64,000 bases of DNA from Shinella lacus (GTDB lineage Bacteria; Pseudomonadota; Alphaproteobacteria; Rhizobiales; Rhizobiaceae): assembly GCF_010994755.1 (NCBI RefSeq), contig NZ_WHSB02000004.1:558001-622000 (forward strand), written 5' to 3'. Every line of letters begins with the position of its first letter. Position 1 is the first letter of the stretch. Shown here one piece after another: positions 8,750 through 16,317 of this stretch. Below the pieces are notes generated by a model that worked only from the letters and a program-made list of their open reading frames with translations, was not told where the DNA came from and did no database searches. A program made the translations under genes and the position numbers.

Positions 8750-9739
8750 CTATTTGTGCTGAAGCGGCTGCGATCTTAGCGGGACGACATTCGGCGCTGT
8801 TTTGGCCGCTTCCGCGATGTCGTGATCACGTTCGTCGTGGGCGAGCGTCTTTCGGTCACCGCGATCCGAGGCCGCCGAAACTGCTTCACCGAAATACCGC
8901 GCGGGCGTTGTTCCCAGCATTCGCCTGAACATTGAGATGAAAGCGCTGACACTCTCATAGCCGAGATCCATGGCAATGTTCGTAACCAGTTCGCCTTGCG
9001 CGAGGCGCTGCAGCGCCAGACCGATATGCAGTTGCTGGCGCCAGCGAATGAACGACATGCCGGTTTCGCGCTGAAACAGCCGGCTCAGGGTTCGATTGCT
9101 CGCCCCGACGCGCGCACCCCACTCGTCGATGGTGAAACGCAGGCCCGGATTTTCGATCATGGATTCGGTCAGCCGCCGGATCCTCCGGTCGTTTGGCATC
9201 GGCAGGTAGAATGGTTCAAGTGGCGCCGCGGCCAGTTCATCAAGCAGCACTGAAATGAGTCGTGTTTCGCGCTCGCGGTCCATGTTTTCCAGCGGTGATT
9301 CAAAATCGAAGCGCAGGATCAATTCGCGTAGGAAGGGCTGTATGAACAAAATGCCGCAATCCTGATCAAGCGGAACGGCCAAACCCGGATCGATGTACAA
9401 ACTCCCGATCTTGATGTGACCATCCATCCTGCCGGCATGGGAGACGCCGCTGGGTATCCATAAGGCGCAATGCGGCGGAACCGTCCAGATGCCGCCTGCG
9501 GCCTGAACCGTCAAGACGCCACTGATGACATACATCAATTGCGCCTTGTTGTGGCAATGAGGCTCCGTTTCACCGACGAAGGTCGCTTCAGTGATCAGAC
9601 TGAAGACGGGGCGTGGAATCTCATCCACCGCGTCGATGTCAGTTTTAGGCGGAAACTCCATTACATTATTCCAATCCGGCCTCATTGCCCTGAACAGGGT
9701 ATCGTACCCCTTAATGATGAGTGTTTTTCCACTCGCCAT
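8750..9739 (-). CDS. AraC-family regulator with N-terminal cupin domain
   Basis: A 329-residue protein with a cupin-like sensor domain at about residues 45-115 (HCHNKAQLMYVISG, WIPSGVSHAG) and a C-terminal double HTH at about 215-300 (IDEWGARVGASNRTLSRLFQ and IAMDLGYESVSAFISMFRR). It is a clear paralogue of the second AraC gene at 14781-15662. It probably controls the divergent RND pump operon: the intergenic region holds a motif that recurs upstream of the second AraC gene and the TonB receptor. It starts 7 bases after the small upstream gene ends. Confidence 0.88.
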   Translation of the reverse strand: MASGKTLIIKGYDTLFRAMRPDWNNVMEFPPKTDIDAVDEIPRPVFSLITEATFVGETEPHCHNKAQLMYVISGVLTVQAAGGIWTVPPHCALWIPSGVSHAGRMDGHIKIGSLYIDPGLAVPLDQDCGILFIQPFLRELILRFDFESPLENMDRERETRLISVLLDELAAAPLEPFYLPMPNDRRIRRLTESMIENPGLRFTIDEWGARVGASNRTLSRLFQRETGMSFIRWRQQLHIGLALQRLAQGELVTNIAMDLGYESVSAFISMFRRMLGTTPARYFGEAVSAASDRGDRKTLAHDERDHDIAEAAKTAPNVVPLRSQPLQHK

Positions 9740-9745
9740 TGTGGC

Positions 9746-10147
9746 TCAGGCGGCATGCTTTTCAAGCAAGAGTAAGCCCTTGGCAGCAGCTTGCTCTTCG
9801 TCGGCTGCGAACTGGACGGAAAAGCCCAAAGCTTTGCTTGCCGCCGACGCGGCGACCCGTGCCGCGGCGTTTATCGGAGAGTGGCCTTCGATCACAATCA
9901 ACCCAAGGCAATACTTCCTCATCCGGTCCTTGATCCGCTTGAAGAACAGCGCCTTTGCCTTGCGCTCCTCGGGCGTCTCGTCATCGTGATCGTGCGTAGA
10001 GTGATCGGCAATCAGCACGAACGGTGTCTGCTTGTCCAGAAGGCTTTCAAGCTGATTGTTCCTCTCCAGCACCTCGTCAATGGACGAGCCGTCGTCCTCA
10101 TGCTCGCGCAGGAAGACAAGGGGAAAGCGGGAATCATCTAGGAGCAT
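9746..10147 (-). CDS. Small conserved-looking protein, possible STAS/SpoIIAA-like fold
   Basis: A 133-residue soluble protein starting MLLDDSRFPLVFLREHEDDG. The pattern (D-x-SRFPLV at the start, a central FVLIADHS strand, then RMRKYCLGLIVI) recalls small alpha/beta proteins of the SpoIIAA/STAS type, but I cannot place it in a named family. The ATG at 10145-10147 is supported by AAAGG seven to eight bases upstream. It is the first gene of a two-gene unit with the AraC regulator (7-base gap), so it may modulate that regulator or the divergent pump. Function unknown. Confidence 0.7.
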   Translation of the reverse strand: MLLDDSRFPLVFLREHEDDGSSIDEVLERNNQLESLLDKQTPFVLIADHSTHDHDDETPEERKAKALFFKRIKDRMRKYCLGLIVIEGHSPINAAARVAASAASKALGFSVQFAADEEQAAAKGLLLLEKHAA

Positions 10148-10233
10148 CGTCTTACCTTTCGTTGACCGTGCAAGATGTCGGGAGCCGCCGAAGGCCGACA
10201 TCACTATTCGGTCAACAGGCAAGTCCACGGGCA

Positions 10234-10250
10234 ATAACTGACGCAGTTAT
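10234..10250. promoter_or_regulatory. 17-bp inverted repeat, candidate operator
   Basis: ATAACTG and CAGTTAT form a perfect 7-3-7 dyad. No T-run follows on either strand, so it is more like a protein-binding site than a terminator. The regulator is unknown; the LysR and AraC proteins nearby are candidates. Confidence 0.4.
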
Positions 10251-10396
10251 CCATATCACAGGCGGCAGGCCGACCGCTCCGGCAAGCCTGCCAACAAATA
10301 CCGCGATCCTGCCATCTGCCGGCCGCTGGCTATGCCTTGCTTCGCCACAGTAAGCCACGGCTGTCAGCAACCGCGCGCGCTCCAACAAGATGATTG

Positions 10397-10438
10397 GCCG
10401 GTTTGAGAGATATCTTGGCGGGATCGTTCGATGTGGCG
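10397..10438 (+). promoter_or_regulatory. Shared AraC-type motif, site A (RND operon)
   Basis: GGCCGGTTTGAGA at 10397-10409 followed by TTGGCGGGATCGTTCGATG at 10415-10433. The same two blocks in the same order occur upstream of the second AraC gene (14718-14751), with only a 4-base difference in spacing. Site A is about 120 bases upstream of the pump operon start. Assignment to an AraC protein is inference from co-location with the two paralogous AraC genes. Confidence 0.6.
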
Positions 10439-10555
10439 TGCTGACCACCAGCGTATCTGAGTTCGGAACCGGGGACGCATCGACGCCGGCCGGCAACGAT
10501 CATGTGAGCCGCACAGCCTCCGGCACATGCTGAACAGTTTTTTAGGAACGCTTTT

Positions 10556-11614
10556 ATGCCTCGTCATTCCCCTCGATCATGGCCCGCCCTTCTGATCGTC
10601 CTGCTAGTCCTTCAAGGTTGCAATGATGGGGATGAACCTGAAGCGGCGACGGATCCCGCTCCGGTCGTCAGCATCGTGCGCGCACAAATCCTGCCCCTGG
10701 TTTCTTCCATCACGGTGACCGGTTCGCTGATACCGCATCGTGTGGCGCTGGTTCACGCACAGACGTCCGGCCTGGTGGTGACCGAACTCCTGGCCGAAGA
10801 GGGCCAGACGGTCCGCTCCGGCCAGGTTCTGGCACGCCTGTCCTCCGAGCGGCAGAGCGCTGAGTTGTCCGGTGCGCGTGGAGAACTTCATCGTGCCGAG
10901 CAGGCGCTGGCTCGCGCCCAAGCACTTAAGACTTCTGGCACGATGGCGGGCAGTGCCGCCGATGCAGCAACGGCCAGCTATGTAGAAGCACAGGCGCGTG
11001 TGCGCGCGTTGGAAATCGACGTTGCACGCGCCGAAGTTCGCGCACCCGTGGCAGGATTGCTTCAGCGACGGAACATCGAAATCGGCGAGGTCGCGAATGA
11101 AAAGCCCCTGTTCGAGATCGCCGCTGAGAGGGCCATGGAACTGGTGGTCGACTTAAGCGAAACGGCATGGAGCCAAACCAGCGTCGGCCAAAGCGCCGAC
11201 ATCACCCTGGCAGACGGGCAAGCGATGTCGGGCACAGTGCGTCGCCTGTCCGGCGCACTGGACAGCAAGACCCGACTGGGCCGGGCCTGGATCAGCCTCA
11301 ACAACGCGCCCTCTGGCCTCGTCTCCGGCGCTGGCGCCAGCGCCCGCCTGCGGATAGGCCGTGCCGATCTCCTCGCCATTCCGCAATCCAGCCTCCTGTT
11401 CGACCAACAAGGAGCCTATGTCTTCGTCGTCGCGGACGGCAAGGCCCTGCGACGGGCCGTGACGCTGGGCGCGCAGAACGCCGAGCATGCCGAAATCATC
11501 GAGGGGCTGAATGCTGGCGATGCTGTCGTGGCGAGAGCGGGCTCGCTGCTGCGCGATGGCGATCCCGTTCGGATCGCTGCAGTCGGCGATGACGCAAGGG
11601 GCATCGCGCGATGA
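10556..11614 (+). CDS. RND efflux periplasmic adaptor (membrane fusion lipoprotein)
   Basis: A 352-residue HlyD/AcrA-type adaptor. The N-terminus ends in a lipobox LQGC with Cys22 as the acylation site. Next come a biotinyl-lipoyl half (HAQTSGLVVTELLAEEGQTV), a short coiled-coil hairpin (about residues 95-145), the second lipoyl half (EVRAPVAGLLQRRNIEIGE) and beta-barrel/membrane-proximal domains. It bridges the RND pump to an outer-membrane channel in the periplasm. Its stop overlaps the pump ATG by four bases. No TolC-like gene is present, so a host channel must be used. Confidence 0.93.
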   Translation: MPRHSPRSWPALLIVLLVLQGCNDGDEPEAATDPAPVVSIVRAQILPLVSSITVTGSLIPHRVALVHAQTSGLVVTELLAEEGQTVRSGQVLARLSSERQSAELSGARGELHRAEQALARAQALKTSGTMAGSAADAATASYVEAQARVRALEIDVARAEVRAPVAGLLQRRNIEIGEVANEKPLFEIAAERAMELVVDLSETAWSQTSVGQSADITLADGQAMSGTVRRLSGALDSKTRLGRAWISLNNAPSGLVSGAGASARLRIGRADLLAIPQSSLLFDQQGAYVFVVADGKALRRAVTLGAQNAEHAEIIEGLNAGDAVVARAGSLLRDGDPVRIAAVGDDARGIAR

Positions 11615-14600
11615 ATCTCAATATTTCCGCCTGGGCAATCCGCCAGCCCGTCCCCTCGCTGGTGCTGTTCGTCTTGCTGATCTTGCTGGGCGTGTCATCC
11701 TTCCTGTCGTTGCCGGTCGGGCGCACCCCCAACATCGACCTGCCGCTGGTCAACGTGTCCATTTCGCAGCCTGGAGCCGCGCCCGAAGAGTTGGAAACGG
11801 ACGTGACACGTCTGGTCGAGAACGCGGTGGCGGGGATCACCGGCATACGCCATGTGAGTTCTTCGATCACCGATGGACTTTCCTCCACTCGGATCGAGTT
11901 CCAACTGAATGTGGCGCCCGACACCGCGCTCTTCGAGGTCAAGAGTCGCGTCGATGCGCTGCGCAGCCAACTGCCTGCCGACGTCGACGCGCCGATCGTT
12001 TCCAAGGTCGATACGGAAGGTGTGGCGTTGGTGACGTGGCAGGTTTCGTCACCCGGCAGATCCCTTGCGGAACTGTCATGGTTCATCGACGATGCCGTTT
12101 CCCAACACCTGCGCGGACTGCCTGGTGTCGGCGATGTCGTGCGCCGGGGCGGGAGTGCGAGGGAGATTGAAATCGCCCTCTATCCGGACCGGCTATTGTC
12201 CCTGGGCATCACTGTCGGCGACGTGCAAAACGCCCTTCGAGGCGGCCGCGTCGATCTGCCCGCCGGGCATTGGAATGCGGCCGATAGCCAGCAACCGGTA
12301 CGCATACTGGCGCGCGCACGCTCGGTTGAGGAACTGGCCGGCACGCTCCTGCCTCTGGCCGGCCGCAGCCTGCGCCTCGGCGACATCGCGCGCGTAACGG
12401 ATACGACAGCCGACGCTCAGACATTCCTGCGCCGCGATGGCGAGCAGGCCGCGGCTGCCTTCTCCGTGTTTCGCGCGCGAGGCGCCGACGAGATCGCGGT
12501 GGCGCGTGCGGTCGCCGATGCGCTGCCAACGCTACAGGCCTCGGCACCGGATATCACGTTCACGCGCATCGACGAGACCGTCACCCCCACGCAGGAGACT
12601 TTCGATGCAGCAATGAGCACGTTGCTCGAGGGCGCGGCACTGGCTGTCTTCGTGGTCTTCGTCTTTCTGCGCGACTGGCGCGCCACCCTGATCGCCGCGA
12701 CCTCCTTGCCGCTGGCCATCGTTCCGACCTTCTGGGTGCTCGATCTGGCGGGCTACACGCTGAACATGCTCAGCCTCCTTGGCGTGACGCTGGTGACCGG
12801 CATCCTGGTGGACGACGCCATCGTCGAGATCGAGAACATCGAGCGGCACATGCACATGGGCAAGACGCCCCGGCAGGCCACATTCGACGCCACCGCCGAG
12901 ATCGGCCTAGCGGTGATGGCCATCTCGACCAGCGTCGCCGTGGTGTTCGCGCCGGTGGGCTTCATGAGCGGCGTCGCAGGCCAATACTTCAAGCAGTTCG
13001 GCCTGACGGTCTCGGTTTCGGTCCTGTTCTCGCTGCTGGTGGCCCGGCTGATCACGCCCATCATGGCGGCCAACTTGCTGCGCTCTTCGACAAAGCCGCT
13101 ATCCGAGGAGACGTCCCCGGTATCATCGACCGGCTGGTATGCGCACATACTGGGCTGGGTGGTTCGCCGAAAAGGTACGGTGATCATCGTCAGTGTCCTG
13201 GGCTTTGCGCTGTCACTGGCGGCTGCCAGTCAGTTGCCGGATGATCTGGTGCCGGCGGAAGATACCGGCCGTCTTATATTCGCCGTGGAAGCCTCTCCCG
13301 GAATCACACTGACGCAGTTGGCCGACCGGACCGATGCCATGGCAAAGCGCGTGCGTGCCGAAATACCCGACGTTGCGTACGTCCTGGTGGAAGGCGGTGT
13401 GTCGCCTTCGGGAAGGCAGGAGCTTCGACTTTCCACCTTGATCGTCCACCTGAAACCGAGGGACGAGCGGCGGCGGAGCCAGCGTCAGGTGCAGCTTGCC
13501 GTTCGCGATTTGCTGCGCACCCTGCCGGACCTGCGGGCTTGGCCGCTGAACAGCAATCTCGGGCGCGAGGTGGAAATCTCCGTCGCTGCGGCTTCGCCCG
13601 CACAGTTGCACGAAGCAACAGCGCTGGTTGGGACACAGATGCAGGCGATGGGTCTGGCGAACGTCTCCACGGATTCCGGCTTCACGCGCAGCGAGATCCA
13701 CATCACGCCGCGGCTGCCTGATGCCTCCCGGCTCGATATCTCGACCGTGCAGATTGCCGATGCGGTGCGCCTGGCCGCGGTGGGCGACGCAGATATCGTG
13801 TTGCCGAAGTTCAAGGCGGAAGACCGTCTGGTCCCCATACGCATACGTTTGGATGCTGCCGCCCGGCGTGACATCGAATTGCTGCATGCACTCCCGGTTA
13901 CGCGGATCGACGGACGGCCCGTTCCGCTCTCCGCCGTTGCCGACGTTCGGTGGCAAGGCGGGCCTTCGTCGATCGAACGATATGACCGCCAACGTCGTGT
14001 CTTGGTTGGCGCCGACCTCGCGGCCGGGCAGACCCTCGGCACAGCGCTCTCCGGAATTCGTGCCTCCGAAGAGGTGCGGGCGTTGTCGTCCAGCATATCA
14101 ATCCAGGCTGCTGGCGACGGCGAACTCATGGATGAGGTCATGAACGGCTTCGTCGGCGCGCTGGGCCTCGGGTTGCTGCTGATGTTCGCCGTCCTGGTAT
14201 TGCTGTTCTCGGGCGTGCGTCAGCCTCTGATCATCCTGTTGTCCCTGCCGCTGGCCCTGACGGGCGCGATCCTGGCATTGTTCGTGACCGGCACACCGAT
14301 CAATCTGCCCGTGCTGATCGGCGTTCTCATGCTGATGGGAATCGTGGCCAAGAATGCGATCCTGCTCGTGGACTTCGCCAAGATCGGTGAGGATCACGGG
14401 ATGCCGCCTGCCGACGCCATCATCCATGCCTGCTGCACCCGGGCTCGGCCCATCCTGATGACCACGCTGGCGATGGTGGCAGGCATGTTGCCGAGTGCAT
14501 TGGGTGCTGCCGTCGGCGGCGGGTTCCGCGCCCCTATGGCGATCGTCGTGATAGGCGGCCTGATTGTGGCAACGGTGCTGTCGCTCCTGACCACGCCGGC

Positions 14601-14685
14601 GCTGTTTCTGGCAATCGAGGGCCTTCATGGCCGTTTCCGGCGCGCTCCCGCACCTGCCGAGCCATCCCCGGCGCATTCGAAATAG
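11611..14685 (+). CDS. RND-family efflux transporter (HAE1-like)
   Basis: A 1024-residue inner-membrane pump of normal RND length with the expected duplicated plan: TM1, a large periplasmic loop, TM2-6, TM7, a second loop, TM8-12. TM4 carries the proton-relay aspartates in GILVDDAIVEIENIERHM near residue 400. A matching second-half motif is GIVAKNAILLVDFAK near residue 915. The sequence is closer to the HAE1 drug/hydrophobe group than to metal pumps. It forms an operon with the adaptor. Substrate unknown; the AraC-type control suggests induction by a small molecule. Confidence 0.94.
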   Translation: MNLNISAWAIRQPVPSLVLFVLLILLGVSSFLSLPVGRTPNIDLPLVNVSISQPGAAPEELETDVTRLVENAVAGITGIRHVSSSITDGLSSTRIEFQLNVAPDTALFEVKSRVDALRSQLPADVDAPIVSKVDTEGVALVTWQVSSPGRSLAELSWFIDDAVSQHLRGLPGVGDVVRRGGSAREIEIALYPDRLLSLGITVGDVQNALRGGRVDLPAGHWNAADSQQPVRILARARSVEELAGTLLPLAGRSLRLGDIARVTDTTADAQTFLRRDGEQAAAAFSVFRARGADEIAVARAVADALPTLQASAPDITFTRIDETVTPTQETFDAAMSTLLEGAALAVFVVFVFLRDWRATLIAATSLPLAIVPTFWVLDLAGYTLNMLSLLGVTLVTGILVDDAIVEIENIERHMHMGKTPRQATFDATAEIGLAVMAISTSVAVVFAPVGFMSGVAGQYFKQFGLTVSVSVLFSLLVARLITPIMAANLLRSSTKPLSEETSPVSSTGWYAHILGWVVRRKGTVIIVSVLGFALSLAAASQLPDDLVPAEDTGRLIFAVEASPGITLTQLADRTDAMAKRVRAEIPDVAYVLVEGGVSPSGRQELRLSTLIVHLKPRDERRRSQRQVQLAVRDLLRTLPDLRAWPLNSNLGREVEISVAAASPAQLHEATALVGTQMQAMGLANVSTDSGFTRSEIHITPRLPDASRLDISTVQIADAVRLAAVGDADIVLPKFKAEDRLVPIRIRLDAAARRDIELLHALPVTRIDGRPVPLSAVADVRWQGGPSSIERYDRQRRVLVGADLAAGQTLGTALSGIRASEEVRALSSSISIQAAGDGELMDEVMNGFVGALGLGLLLMFAVLVLLFSGVRQPLIILLSLPLALTGAILALFVTGTPINLPVLIGVLMLMGIVAKNAILLVDFAKIGEDHGMPPADAIIHACCTRARPILMTTLAMVAGMLPSALGAAVGGGFRAPMAIVVIGGLIVATVLSLLTTPALFLAIEGLHGRFRRAPAPAEPSPAHSK

Positions 14686-14717
14686 TCGCCGATCTGTGTG
14701 GTGGAAAGGAAGCGAAT

Positions 14718-14756
14718 GGCCGGTTCGAGATTTTGGCGGGATCGTTCGATGCGGCG
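14718..14756 (+). promoter_or_regulatory. Shared AraC-type motif, site B (second AraC gene)
   Basis: GGCCGGTTCGAGA at 14718-14730 and TTGGCGGGATCGTTCGATG at 14733-14751, the latter identical over 19 bases to site A. It ends about 30 bases before the start codon of the AraC gene, a position suited to autoregulation. Lying between a pump gene and a regulator in a non-coding gap, the identity is not explained by coding constraint. Confidence 0.6.
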
Positions 14757-14780
14757 TTCCGCCGGCCAGGAGAAGCAGGC

Positions 14781-15662
14781 ATGGATGGTTTGGAAACTGC
14801 ATTGCAGTACGTGCAACGGGACGTCGCTCGAATCGACAGGATTCCTCGGCCTGTCGTCGCTATCGGTCTCAAGCAAGTCGCAGACCGCCTTGAGGTTTTA
14901 GAGCATCAGCACCGCAGATGCGAACTGATCTATACCGTCAAAGGTGTCCTCACTTGCGAGATCGAGCGTAGCCTCTGGACGGTCTCTCCGCAAAGCGCGG
15001 TATGGATTCCATCCGGCACGCCGCATAAGTGTCAGGCTTTCGGCAAGACCGAATATTACGTTCTGTTCTTCGATCCCAACGTCTATCCGAACCTTCCACG
15101 GGCCTGCTGTACGATGTCTGTCTCGCCCCTGCTGCGAGAGGCACTGATCCGCGCCGCGCAGTTTAGTGCGCTTTACCCCCTGGATGGGCCGGAGGTCCGG
15201 TTGCTTCCTGTCATCCTCGATGAACTGAGCACTGCCCGGACCGAACACCACCGACTTCCATTGCCGTCCGATCCCAGCCTGCGACGTCTCGCCGACATGA
15301 TGATGTCCGCTCCTGATGACAAGTTATCGGTGGCGCAGTGGGCGGTGCGTTGCGCGATGAGCGAGAGAACGCTGAGCCGGAAGATGCGACACGAGACCGG
15401 CATGAGTCTCTGGCGCTGGCGTCACCAGCTTCACGTTACACTGGCAGTCCAGCGCATGGCGGGCGGCGACAGCGTTCAGGCGGTGGCGCTGGACCTCGGC
15501 TACGAGACGGCCAGCAGCTTCATCACCATGTTCAAGAAGACGACCGGCAAGTCGCCCGGCCGCTATTTCGCGGAGCGCAGCAGTTGCGATGATGCTCGGG
15601 GACAGCGAAAGACGCCTTCTCCCGATAGCCTGGCAGCAACGAGAAATTCATCTATCGTTTAA
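14781..15662 (+). CDS. AraC-family regulator, second paralogue
   Basis: A 293-residue cupin plus AraC HTH protein. Visible are the sensor part (CELIYTVKGVLTCEIE, WIPSGTPHKC) and the double HTH (VAQWAVRCAMSERTLSRKMR; VALDLGYETASSFITMFKK). It is paralogous to the AraC protein at 8750-9739. The ATG at 14781 is chosen because AGGAGA lies seven bases upstream; an in-frame start at 14733 would fall inside the shared operator motif. It sits between the RND operon and the TonB receptor, both of which carry a related upstream motif, so it likely controls one or both. Confidence 0.88.
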   Translation: MDGLETALQYVQRDVARIDRIPRPVVAIGLKQVADRLEVLEHQHRRCELIYTVKGVLTCEIERSLWTVSPQSAVWIPSGTPHKCQAFGKTEYYVLFFDPNVYPNLPRACCTMSVSPLLREALIRAAQFSALYPLDGPEVRLLPVILDELSTARTEHHRLPLPSDPSLRRLADMMMSAPDDKLSVAQWAVRCAMSERTLSRKMRHETGMSLWRWRHQLHVTLAVQRMAGGDSVQAVALDLGYETASSFITMFKKTTGKSPGRYFAERSSCDDARGQRKTPSPDSLAATRNSSIV

Positions 15663-16016
15663 CGTCTTCCAGCAGGTCGGGGTGAACTTGCCGATGGAGT
15701 TCTTCAAACAATGATTGATCGTGAGCGGATTCAGTCCGCCGCACACCTCTTTTACTTCCAACTGGCACTCGCGGAGAGTGGCCCAGAGAACTCTGCACGT
15801 CGAGGAGAGCTTGAGGCGATTTTCCTCGACACAGCTCGATATAGCATCGGGCGTAAGCCGCCACGGCCGCACGCAGATTGACAGAATCTCCGCCTCGCAA
15901 GTTTTCTTGATAGAAGACTCAGGAGCGCCAGCCAGCACGGGTTGCGGGAAATCCGCGATAAGGCAGATCAGCATACATGCCGAACGAAGATGCAAACGCC
16001 CGGACCCCGATATCAT
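15648..16016 (-). CDS. Small secreted cysteine-rich protein
   Basis: A 122-residue protein with an N-terminal hydrophobic signal (ACMLICLIADFPQPVLAGA) and then about eight spaced cysteines in two similar blocks: C-x6-C, C-x11-C and again C-x6-C, C-x10-C. The spacing resembles the short cysteine-rich (GLG1-like) repeats found in many small proteobacterial exported proteins. It is convergent with the AraC gene, overlapping its 3' end by 15 bases. An internal ATG at residue 15 is an alternative start. Function unknown; probably periplasmic. Confidence 0.6.
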   Translation of the reverse strand: MISGSGRLHLRSACMLICLIADFPQPVLAGAPESSIKKTCEAEILSICVRPWRLTPDAISSCVEENRLKLSSTCRVLWATLRECQLEVKEVCGGLNPLTINHCLKNSIGKFTPTCWKTLNDR

Positions 16017-16317
16017 CGCTACCAGCCCCTGGACGCCGGTCTGTTTGACGGAGAACGCCTCCAGGAATCGATCATCAATGGAATCCTTGTCTGCCGAACC
16101 ATTGCCCGTTTCGAATAGCGGTGTCGCCAGAGCGTCATTTCAAAGGGCATAGATAAGCTGATTGCTCCGAGCGGGCGCCAATAAATAGTCCCTTCCGATA
16201 ACCCCAAAAGCCCATAACGAGCATTTTGGCGGGATCGGAAATCTGTTTGGCGGAACAGCGAAAGGCGAGTTTCAGCCTCAAGTTTATCAACGTCGATAAT
16301 GCGGATCGTTCGCAGAT
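16017..16317 (+). promoter_or_regulatory. TonB receptor promoter region with motif site C
   Basis: A 301-bp region between the divergent Cys-rich gene and the TonB receptor. TTTTGGCGGGATCG at 16224-16237 matches the core of sites A and B, and a related TTGGCGGAACAG follows at 16247-16258, i.e. two half-site-like copies 21 bases apart. The site is about 80 bases upstream of the receptor ATG. No thiamine (TPP) riboswitch core was found here. Confidence 0.5.

Larger units (their letters stand above)
10148..10555. other. Divergent intergenic region controlling AraC unit and RND operon
   Basis: A 408-bp stretch with no gene. It holds an inverted repeat ATAACTG-acg-CAGTTAT at 10234-10250, roughly 90 bases upstream of the minus-strand gene, and the AraC-type motif at 10397-10438 on the pump side. 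No terminator or small RNA is recognisable. Confidence 0.7.

Noticed and set aside
16017-16317. Thiamine (TPP) riboswitch upstream of the TonB/ECF genes
   Set aside because: Searched because of the YkoE-like gene; the conserved CUGAGA-type core is not present.
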